A stretch of DNA of 64,000 bases, taken from NCBI GenBank assembly GCA_963921825.1, contig OY997588.1, positions 64,066,617-64,130,616 on the forward strand, written 5' to 3'. Each line of letters starts with the position of its first letter. Positions within the stretch are counted from its first letter, which is position 1. Positions 55,981-64,000 of this stretch are shown here, in pieces. The notes under the pieces were generated by a model. The model ran no database searches. It was not told the DNA's origin and worked only from the letters and a program-made list of their open reading frames with translations. The position numbers were made by a program, and so were the translations under genes. The stretch is from Erodium maritimum. Lineage: Eukaryota; Streptophyta; Magnoliopsida; Geraniales; Geraniaceae.

Positions 55981-57668
55981 TGTTGGGTCTCGAGGTAAGG
56001 TTGGAGATGAGCCAACTCGCAGCGGAAAATCAATGAAAACCAAGAGACGATTAAAACCATGAAACAACTAACAAAGAATGAATTCACAAGAGAAAATTTC
56101 AGCACTAGTTCTTACCAAAACAAGAACACCGGGTAACGAATGATTGGCTTGAGTCTCCAAGACGCCTACGTATCCACATGGGAATCAAAGCCACGTAGTT
56201 CTTCTCTTTGAGGACTCAAGAACACAAAAATGGAGGAGGAAACTAGCCAAACCCGAAATGGCCATGGAAGAGGGAGAGAAAATGTGTTTCCTATTCTTGT
56301 CAAGTGTTTGTTATGTTGAAAAAAGATGACTTAAACATAACAAAACCCATACTTGTCCAACTAAAGGCATGGGACAAGTATGGTGTCAAGTAAGGTGTAA
56401 ATAGGACAAAGTATGGCAAGACAAGATTGGGTTAGGTGGTGAATCACCAACACCTTAATCCTTGTCTTGCTTACTTAGTACTAATTAATCAAGACTTGAT
56501 TAATTAGTTCCATGGGCCTTGGTTGCATGGGCCTTTCATGGGCCTCTTGGAACATGGCACGTGGCCATTTCCAACGAGGTCCCGTGATTCGCTCATCGCC
56601 CCCATGCCTTCCATACCGGAAATGTCCAACATTATCCGACGCGATCAATCCCAAGACTCCAAGCCTTGTCTCGATCCGTAAAGTCCTATTCACTTACGGG
56701 CACATGACCCAAAACCCAGTTTTGGTCATGTCCCGAGACAACTCCCTTTTGGCCATTCTCCATAAATGTGTCAATGAGTTTCATCCTCCGGTGTGACCCT
56801 TAGGTTTATGCATGTCAATAGATCAACGTAAAATCCCATTTTACTTGATCCTATTTAAGTGGCAACTAACGAGACTTTAGTATTGCCTGACACTACATAA
56901 CGAATCGACCCTGTCAATTCTAACCTTTCCGCCGTCCCTGTCATTATCCTTTTATCTCCGATATCCTGATTGAGATAAGGCATAGAGCCGTCATCCTTAT
57001 TATTCTCAATCACCGTTCCTTGATATGTGAGATGACTGAAGATATGATACCCAGTATCATGTGCATGGCCATGCTATTCTTCCAGTCACTCTCGATCAAG
57101 CGGCCGAGAACCGATATCTTTCCCATACCTTAGTATGAGGGATAAATCCCTTAGCCGTCTTTCGTGTCACTCATGTAGCCCGTCCCCAAGCCAATCCTGG
57201 CCGTTATGGAAGCCCTGTTACGGACAACGTTAGGCTCAGGTCAAACTCAGTTGTTCACTACATAGCGATCACAAAGACTCTTTGGTCTAAGGATACATGA
57301 CAAGCTACAACACTGAATATGTTCATGACTTAATCTATGGCACATATTCAGGGCGGGTCGTCCAATATCATGTCCCACATGATATCTATGATCAGACTCC
57401 GGAATCCCATTCCAATGACTAACAGAACGTAAGCCATAAAGAGCCATCTTTCATACTAGTCGCTTCTAGTGAAGCTTTGTTGACTAGGGACCCATCGAGT
57501 GTGATCTATCTCGATCTATGGTTCTATTCGCATGGTGGGCATAGATCAGAGCACACGTCGATATATTACTCCAACACATAAGTAATATAAAGTCGCTTTA
57601 ATTTTATTGCTAACGATGATATGTACATTTGGACATTTAGGATTGAACTACGGGCACTAAGACTAACA
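55981..57668 (-). repeat. Copia 5' LTR (1688 bp)
   Basis: Same ends and length as the left LTR at 49208-50895, including identical short open frames at corresponding positions. In the minus orientation this is the upstream, promoter-bearing LTR. Confidence 0.92.
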
Positions 57669-57673
57669 TGAAG

Positions 57674-58000
57674 AACCCTCATCCTCATTTTCAAGGACTA
57701 TGATGGGTGGACACTTGTTAGGACAAGGGGTGTTGATCTTTTTTAGGACATGACCCAATACTATTTTGCACCCAATCGACGCTTGTCTTGACGTCATATA
57801 CGATGACTTGTCGGCCATTATATGATATTTGAATTTAACAAAAGATTTGATTGGTATAAGGTACTCATTATCACATGATCACATCTATTAATAAAAAAGA
57901 ACAATATATTAAATCAAACTGATTATAATCATTAATGCATCAAGGTTATGGCCGATCGAGACTAACATAGGCAAAAAAGGTCAATGCCCACTAGATGAAG
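57674..58000 (-). pseudogene. Upstream half of the coding remnant split by Copia
   Basis: The minus strand reads FKYHNGRQVIVYDVKTSVDW then VQNSIGSCPKKDQHPL, with a frameshift into CPPIIVLENEDEGSS at the Copia junction. Removing Copia and one duplication joins EDEGSS to SQPAPTEII in frame. A stray CGATCGAGACTAACATAGGC lies at 57955-57974. The family is not recognised. Confidence 0.45.
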
Positions 58001-58456
58001 GAGCCCCACTGGTACTTCACCTCTCCAGGTTCGGATGGATCCGACAACCCCTCCCAAAGCAATGTGGACTACACGGACGATGACGAGGAAGTTAGTCCCG
58101 ATGGGACAGTAGCAAGGCACGATGAGCTGCCTCGCGGGTCGTCATGAACCACCAAGGGCACTTCGGGGTGTCTATGAGGAGCCACACCCCGACCTCTGCG
58201 GAACAGTTAGCTTCTGTTCCCCCACCTCTTCCTTTATTTGGCATACTCCTTGTACGTCTGTTACGGCATAACATGATCGTTTATGTCAAGACGGGAAAAG
58301 CCTCATGGATCCACAAAGCTAAGCACAGTTCGAATAAAGAACCACCCCTAGCCTCTCCCTAGTTACCACCAGGCATTTAGTGATATGATTAGTGTTTCGA
58401 CTGTCACCAAAATTGTATCTCATCCTATTAGTTCATTTCCATTTCTATACGGTTCT
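58001..58456. other. Short intergenic segment
   Basis: The plus strand at 58000-58146 has an acidic coding-like reading (DYTDDDEEVSPDGTVARHDE) ending in TGA, similar in character to the acidic tail near 42150. It is not recognised. The remainder shows nothing. Confidence 0.3.
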
Positions 58457-58775
58457 TGTTGATAGGAATTAAGACAAACTCATGTATCTGAAGAACGATC
58501 AAATTAACGATGAAAAAGTATTTACACCAAAATTTATACTGGTTCACTCCCAATGTAGAGTTACATCCAGTTGCCGCCTGTAAAGCTTGATTCACTTTAA
58601 TCTCCAATGGAGCTTTTGTTTACACAATCTGATTATTCTCTCTCTCACGCTCACTACCCTGTGATGTACACTAACACATGACGACACCATTATCTTTTTA
58701 TAAACGCAAAAGAGATACAACCCTATAGTAGGCCCACAAAGCCCATGTACAACCCATTAGGCTTAACACTCAACA
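58457..58775 (-). repeat. Copia 2 left LTR (3' LTR)
   Basis: On the plus strand it begins TGTTGATAGGAATTAAG and ends ACACTCAACA. It contains CTTTTTATAAACGCAAAAGA, a candidate TATA/polyadenylation region. Confidence 0.85.
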
Positions 58776-58799
58776 ATCTCCCACTTGAAGACTAATCTC

Positions 58800-59655
58800 T
58801 ATCACCTGTCTGTAAGCATTTACAAGTGGCGACTCAACTCTTCACTTAGCTAAGCCCACTGAAGTTTCACACAACTTCAACTTCTCACTTGGTACGACCA
58901 TCGTAAACATATCCGCATGATTCTCATTTCCTACGATCTTCTCGAGAACTAGCATCTCATTCTCCAAAGCCTCTCTGATGAAGTGGTAACGAATATGTAT
59001 ATGCTTCGTTCGAGCATGATACGCCGAGTTATTTTCCAAGTGAATGGCTCTCTGGCTGTCGTAGTGAAGAACATTGCTCTCTCGATTATGCCCCAGCTCT
59101 TGTAGAAAAGACTGAAGCCAAGTCATCTCCTTCGTAGCCTCCGTCAAGGTCACGTACCCAGTCTCGCAACTAGAAAGAGCGACAATCTTCTACAACCTTG
59201 AGACCCAACTGATCGTAGTACCTCTGAATGTGTAGACATAACTGGACGTACCTTTTCTACTATGGATGTCACCACCGTAGTCTGCGTCAACAAACCCTTC
59301 AAGTCCCGAATCGGACTTCCAGAAGCACAATATCGTACTTGAGCTTCCTTTTAAGGTACATTAGTATCCACTTCACGGCTTCCCAACGTTGTTTGTCCGG
59401 ATCACTAATAGATCGGCTCACGACTCCCACTTCACGTGCAATGTACGGTCTCGTGCATACCATCACGTACATAAGACTTTCGATAACTGAAGCGTAAGTA
59501 ATCTTGTCCATGTAAGCTTTATCCTCTTCTGTCACAAGTGAGCCGCCTTTAGAAAACGGAAAGTGGCTTCCTAGAGGAGTTCCATTAGGCTTGGCATCGT
59601 CCATGTTGAATCTTTTTACGACCTTCTTCACATAATCTTCTTGGGACAGATTCAT
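58800..59655 (-). pseudogene. Copia 2 reverse-transcriptase C-terminus and RNase H
   Basis: Within 59299-59655: NLSQEDYVKKVVKRFNMDD and YASVIESLMYVMVCTRPYIA. Within 58842-59153: EATKEMTWLQSFLQELG, then HYDSQRAIHLENN and RTKHIHIRYHFIREALEN, the RNase H block that marks the end of Copia pol. A frameshift near 59200-59299 separates the two frames. Confidence 0.8.
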
Positions 59656-59667
59656 CCCTTCGTTGCT

Positions 59668-60417
59668 CTATGTAATCCTCATCCCAAGGATTTGCTTTGC
59701 AGTCCTGAGATCATTCATCTCGAACTCCTTCGACAACCTCTTCTTCAACTTCTCAATCTCTGTAAAATCCGCTCCTGCTATTAGCATGTCATCAACATAG
59801 AGCAATAGTATCAAGTGTGAATTCCCAAGTCTCTTAATGTAGTAGTAGTGATCCGCCTCACATCTCATGAACTTGTCTTTCTTCATAAAGTTGTCGAACT
59901 TCTTGTACCACTGTCTCGGAGCTTGCTTTAAATCGTACAAACTCTTTTGGAGCTTGCACACCATCTTCTCATTGCCTATGACCTCGAAGCCCTTTGGTTG
60001 CATCATGTAGATCTCTTCTTTTAACTCACCGTGAAGGAAAACAGTCTTCACGTCCATTTGTTGAAGATATAGATCTTCTTTTGCCACTAACCAGAGAACT
60101 GTTCGAATAGTTACCATATTAACAACTAGGGAGAAAATCTCGATGTAGTAAATGCCTTTCTTCTACTGAAAGCCCTTGACAACCAGCTGCGCTTTGTAGC
60201 GCTTTCTTCCATCGTGCTCTTCTTTAATCCGGTAGACCCACTTGTTTTGCAACACTTTCATGTCAGACGAAAGCTCAGCTAGCTCCCATGTTCGGTTTGA
60301 AAACAGGGAGTCATTCTCATCCTTCATTGCCGGCTGCCAGATGCTCGATTCCTCAACATTATTTGCTTCATCATAACATTCAGGCTTTCCTCTGTCAGTA
60401 AAGAAAATGAAGTCCAA
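59668..60417 (-). pseudogene. Copia 2 reverse transcriptase, catalytic box intact
   Basis: The N-terminal segment 60163-60417 has WQPAMKDENDSLFSNRTWEL and NKWVYRIKEEHDG. The main segment 59668-60117 has QMDVKTVFLHGELKEEIYM, LYDLKQAPRQWYKKF and the intact LLLYVDDMLIAG. A stop near 60163 and another between segments break the frame. Unlike the younger Copia, its catalytic aspartates are preserved. Confidence 0.8.
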
Positions 60418-60450
60418 TGACGATGAGAACCTCTGAGTCGACTTTCTTAT

Positions 60451-60640
60451 CTAAGAAGATCGGCGTACGATGGTGATCGACGTTTTCTCTTCAACTTCCG
60501 GGTCACTATCTTGCTGGATCTCTTCTTGAACTTTTGGTTCCTCTTCTTCCGACATATCCCACTCTGGTTTGTGTGTAAGAATCTCTTTCAAGTCATCCAT
60601 TGCTGAATTTTTATTCTCGGACTCTTGGCTCTTCTGAGTC
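60451..60640 (-). pseudogene. Copia 2 pol linker at the inversion border
   Basis: An acidic linker (DMSEEEEPKVQEEIQQDSD) normally lies between integrase and reverse transcriptase. It ends at about 60600-60640, where coding sense switches to the plus strand. Confidence 0.55.
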
Positions 60641-61375
60641 TGTTTGTGATTGGGAAGATGATGACTAATGATGATGGATTTGCTCACAGTATCGGGATAT
60701 TTGATGGTACTGATTTTGCGTTTTGGAAAATGCAGATGGAAGATTACTTGTACGGAAGAAAGCTTCATGTGCCTCTAGTGGGAAGCCGAAAAAAATGGAT
60801 GATGTTGAGTGGACTCATCATGGTCGACAAGTTTTGGGGGTTGTGCGATTAACCTTGTCAAAGAATGTCGCACACAACGTGGAGAAGGAGACGACCACCA
60901 CATGCATGATGAAAGTCCTGTCCGACATATACGAGAAACCTTATGCTAATAACAAGATATTTCTTATGAATTTTTTTTTTGAGAATGGAAGAAAATGGAT
61001 CTGTGGCTTCACATATGAATGAATTCAATATGATTGTCAACCACGATGACGAAGTTCGTGCCCTAATTTTGCTGGCGTCTCTACCGCCGAGTTGGGAGTC
61101 AATGAAGATAGTAGTAAGTAATTCCGTTGGTAATGAAAAATTAAAATTCATAGATGTGAGGGATCGTGTTCTAGCGGAGGAAGTCAGAAGAACCGATGTA
61201 GGCCAGAGCTCTTCTAGTTCTGCCTTGAATGTGGAACACAGAGACAGAGGAACATGAACAAGGACAAGTCACAGTCGAGAAATGGTAGAAGCCATTCCAG
61301 TTTTGAAAGAACAATGAAGTGTTGGAACTGTGGAATGACAAGTCACGTGAAAAAAAATGTAGAGCTCCCAAGAAA
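60634..61375 (+). pseudogene. Copia 2 gag, inverted relative to pol
   Basis: Plus-strand readings: IFDGTDFAFWKMQMEDYLYG (gag N-terminus), ENGSVASHMNEFNMIV and LILLASLPPSWESMK (core), EEVRRTDVGQSSSS, and a knuckle KCWNCGMTSHVKKN with the final Cys changed. Frameshifts lie near 60860 and 61000. It faces its own 5' LTR instead of pol, so the normal gag-pol transcript cannot form. Confidence 0.75.
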
Positions 61376-61407
61376 GAAAATATAGGAAATACAATTAATG
61401 TGATACC

Positions 61408-61734
61408 AGTTGATAGGAATCAAGCCAAATTCCTGTCTCCGAAGAACGGTCAAAGTAACGATGAAAAAGTATTGACACCATAATTTATATTGGTTTACTC
61501 CCAATGTAGAAAGTACGTCCAGTTACCGCTTGTAAAGCCTGATTCACTTTAATCTTCAATGGAGCTTTTGTTTATACACTCTGGTCCCTGGTTATTCTCT
61601 CTCTCACGCTTACTACCCCGTGTTGTACACTAACACATGACGGTACCATGGCCTTTTTATAAATGCAAAAGAGATGCAATTCTAGAGTAGGCCCTTAAAA
61701 TCCATGTACATCCCATTAGGCTTCACATGCAACA
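61408..61734 (-). repeat. Copia 2 right LTR (5' LTR)
   Basis: It begins TTGATAGGAATCAAGCC after a mutated terminal base and ends ACATGCAACA. It is clearly diverged from 58457-58775. TGGTATCAC on the minus strand at 61400-61408 is the primer-binding site. Confidence 0.8.
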
Positions 61735-62793
61735 TTTGTGACCTTTTAATTTCTATATCAATTAAAAGCTCTCTAGTCTCCAAAACTCTAGTTGTCGCCG
61801 ATGGGTTCTCCACCACCTCCGAAGCCGATCAAATCGAGTCTAAGAGACTACATCGAGTCTAAGAGACTGTAGTTTGAGCCTCTATGACTGATCCGAATCG
61901 TTTAATCAAGGTACGCATCACTGTCGCCATATTTTTGTCCTCTATTACTGTTTTGAGCAACGAGTTCTGGAAGCTTTGTGGAGTGTTCGATGACCATGTT
62001 CGTGGTGTGCTATTACTGAAGGGTGGGTTCGAGACAAAATCGACCGAACGTAATGGTTTTTCAACCGAACACCCGTACGAGCCGATTGAAGAACGTCTTG
62101 GAGCAATACAGTCAGTGGATTTGGTATCCGGGGGGAGGAAAAAGGGGTAAGGGCCGGCGGTGGTGGCCTATCCTCTGAGACCCGGGGCGGACGATGCTGG
62201 GACGTCCCCGGACAACAGGATGAGCAACGCAACATATTTCACTACTTTATAGCGATTCTGTTTTTATATTGAATTACCTTTTGGTTAGTTTGAGTTTTGA
62301 TTATTTTCTTAGGTCTTTTGAAATGTTGGTAAGAGGATGTTCTCAAGTATTGTCTACAATAAAAAACAGACTACTTTATATGAGTCCAAGAAAGTCGGGT
62401 CCGTTTAGATGCACCGGACAATATTCTGATGCTCGGGACCGTCGACCTCACTTTGTATTTTTGGTTGACAATAATACATTTCTTCAGTTTTTCGTTTCAA
62501 AAAATAATTCTACATCAAGGATCGAGGGTTATTCCACTAATTCGCCCTGCTCTTTGAAAGTTAAATATCCCAAACGATTATTTTAGTTAAGGGTCGAAAG
62601 TAAAATTCGTAGTAAGGAGGATACTTGGTTCCTGAAAAGGACTGTACGCTGTTGTCTGTAAGCGCGCAAGATACTTGGTTCCTGAATTCACAGCCCTTAT
62701 CTTCACTCAAATCGCTACTTCTACAACAATAAATTATTATTATTATTTCCCCCTAATTTCAATACAAGTTTTGGGTATTGAAATTTGAAGAAA
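61735..62793. other. Intergenic DNA
   Basis: A short direct repeat, ATCGAGTCTAAGAGACT, occurs twice at 61834-61870. Several open frames of 90-105 codons occur, but none has a recognised motif. The segment just before 62794 could be the leader of the next gene. Confidence 0.4.
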
Positions 62794-63105
62794 ATGCAAG
62801 TTTTGGCCTGCAATACATGGCCTCTGCAAGTCATCTCTCACGGAATCATCAACGTCTTGGGTCGGCGACGGCTCTTCTCCGACGGCGTATCCTCCGCGTG
62901 CTCTCAATCCCAACAACAACCCAACAATTTCACCTCCCTCCGCAACGACGTCGTCCCCTCCTCACCGCCGTCCATTCCCGGGTTCTTCTCTCGCTCTTAT
63001 TCGCATGTTTTGTTTCAAGCAAGCATTTTTATGTACAACCCCAGTGATGACCCATTTCTAGTTTCTGTAGCATTTGGTATCACTACTGTTTTGTTGCACA
63101 TTTGA
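62794..63105 (+). CDS. Possible first exon of a mitochondrial-targeted protein
   Basis: From the ATG at 62794 the frame is GC-rich relative to its surroundings and reads GRRRLFSDGVSS near residue 24, the kind of Arg-rich segment followed by a small-residue cleavage site seen in plant mitochondrial presequences. A Gln/Asn/Ser/Pro-rich stretch follows. The open frame runs to a stop at 63105, but the real exon probably ends earlier; GTACAA at about 63032 and GTTCTT at about 62981 are candidate donors. The product is not recognised. Confidence 0.4.
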   Translation: MQVLACNTWPLQVISHGIINVLGRRRLFSDGVSSACSQSQQQPNNFTSLRNDVVPSSPPSIPGFFSRSYSHVLFQASIFMYNPSDDPFLVSVAFGITTVLLHI

Positions 63106-63707
63106 TCCATTTGTGTTGTTTCAATTTCTTTATGTGCTATATGAACTAGGAATTATTGCAAAAATTGCTGTGAACTATAAGTGTTTTGCAAGTACTATAT
63201 ATGTGAACTATTATTATTATTTGCAAAAAATATCCCCAACTATTTTCCTCTGCAAATCCACAATTGGGATTGTTTTTTTTTTTTTGCAAAAAGTTGAAAA
63301 CAGCCATGCAAAAGTGTATACATAAGGGATACATGTGGGTTACTAATTGCAAAACACGTATAATGTAAAGGGAAAAACTGTCATTTCCAAAAATTGAAGT
63401 CACTGATTGTCACATGACTAATTTCTGTTCAAGATGACTGATTTGCAGGTGGAAAATAGTTGGAGCTTTTTTTTTTTTTTTGCAAAACACACATAGTTCA
63501 CCGCAAGTTTTTGCAATTATCCCTATGAACTATGAAGTGGCTCTTAGTGCTGGCATTCTGGTTATTTGTGGAGGCCTCAAACGGATTTGATGTGTGTAAT
63601 TGTATTTGCTTGTGTACTTGCATATGCATATTTAGACCCATATGAGCTGAGTAAGTGGTAGTTGTAATGTATAATTTATATCCAGTTTGTCTTGTTCGTG
63701 CTTTTAG
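63106..63707. other. Probable intron
   Basis: AT-rich, with T runs at 63272-63283 and 63468-63481 and no coding signal. It separates the two candidate exons. A diverged inverted repeat (AATTATTGCAAAAATTGCTG near 63150, and reversed text near 63500) suggests a small MITE inside it. Confidence 0.35.
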
Positions 63708-63884
63708 GACTGCTCAAGATTTCACTCAAGTTTTGGGTGAAGTAGTTAGGAAAAACATCCCCATCACAACACGTCGGGCATTGTTTGCAAGTGCATTCCT
63801 GTATTCATGTTATTATCCTTCAAGGTACTTATCAGGTCCGCACATTTCAGCTTCGTATTTCCTTCAGCAACTGCGTTCTGTTTA
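63708..63884 (+). CDS. Possible second exon of the same unidentified gene
   Basis: After an acceptor-like GTGCTTTTAG the frame reads TAQDFTQVLGEVVRKNIPIT, then RRALFASAFLYSCYYPSRYL, and ends at TAG (63882-63884). The hydrophobic FASAFLYSCYY could be a membrane segment. Joining to the upstream exon in the right phase is possible, for example from the GTACAA donor. The function is unknown; the pairing of the two exons is a guess. Confidence 0.35.
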
Positions 63885-64000
63885 GGCCTTGATGCATGTG
63901 ATCTAATTACTATTGTTCTTTCTCTCTCCTACTTACGAAGTTTAGTTATGTGTAGCCCTCTTCTTTGATAATTTCAAAAAAGTGCCCTGAACTTGTCTTT
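63885..64000. other. Window edge, nothing recognised
   Basis: AT-rich sequence that follows the stop codon at 63884 and could be 3' untranslated region. Confidence 0.3.

Larger units (their letters stand above)
49208..57668 (-). mobile_element. Young non-autonomous Copia retrotransposon (8.46 kb)
   Basis: Two 1688-bp LTRs, a primer-binding site, a polypurine tract and TGAAG target duplications (49203-49207 and 57669-57673) are all intact. The LTRs sit at a constant offset of 6773 bp with no indel, and their open frames are identical, so insertion was recent. The coding region is heavily damaged: frameshifts, gag internal loss, and changed active sites in protease, integrase and reverse transcriptase. 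It must have been copied with enzymes from another element. Confidence 0.9.
58457..61734 (-). mobile_element. Second Copia element, internally rearranged
   Basis: LTRs of about 320 bp lie at 58457-58775 and about 61408-61734, with a polypurine tract AGTGGGAGAT and a TGGTATCAC primer-binding site in their proper places. Between them the pol region is on the minus strand but gag is on the plus strand (60634-61375), and the integrase is missing. The LTRs differ by many substitutions, so it is much older than the element at 49208. No target duplication was found (GTTCT versus TTTGT). Confidence 0.8.

Noticed and set aside
62269..62586. 105-codon plus-strand frame
   Set aside because: No recognised motif, low-complexity composition, and position in AT-rich intergenic DNA.

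Overview
The window is nuclear DNA from a plant, most likely a eudicot. The reasons are an intron-rich gene with GT-AG introns of plant size, Copia and chromovirus-type Gypsy retrotransposons, L1-type LINEs carrying a zf-RVT domain, hAT and Mutator-like DNA elements, and a captured fragment of a chloroplast-type NADP-malate dehydrogenase gene. I could not name the species. No rRNA, tRNA or CRISPR was recognised.

Layout. (1) 1-3282: AT-rich upstream DNA with retroelement-like scraps and the leader of the only clearly intact host gene. (2) 3283-8207: an 11-exon gene, reconstructed here with every junction in frame (1101 aa), encoding ankyrin repeats, a CCCH zinc finger, an RRM, an OST-HTH/LOTUS-like domain and a C-terminal RING-like finger. 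(3) 8889-21603: one insertion flanked by a perfect 14-bp target-site duplication. It holds a minus-strand LINE (8903-15680) joined directly to a 5'-truncated minus-strand Gypsy element (15681-21589). (4) 22949-23890: an ORF1-only LINE-like piece. (5) 24196-34636: a second, plus-strand LINE. It was invaded by a hAT-like element (itself hosting a foldback element) and by a truncated long LTR (itself hosting a second LTR of the same family). (6) 35933-38069: three copies of a 260-bp MITE around a 1.28-kb inverted-repeat element that carries two partial exons and an intron of NADP-malate dehydrogenase. (7) 40188-41629: a Mutator-like element with a 9-bp target duplication. (8) 43060-48537: a solo LTR with a second solo LTR nested in its ATT microsatellite, both with intact 5-bp target duplications. 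(9) 49208-57668: a very young Copia element, with LTRs of identical length and, wherever compared, identical sequence. Its protease, integrase, zinc-knuckle and reverse-transcriptase catalytic motifs are nevertheless broken. It splits an unidentified pseudogene. (10) 58457-61734: an older Copia element whose gag segment is inverted. (11) 62794-63884: a possible host gene with a mitochondrial-type N-terminus.

Apart from the zinc-finger gene and the possible gene at the right edge, the window is a stack of nested mobile elements whose order of arrival can be read from target duplications. The most notable signals are the LINE/Gypsy chimera sharing one LINE-type target duplication, the gene-capturing foldback element, and the recent Copia copy that must have been mobilised by proteins supplied in trans.
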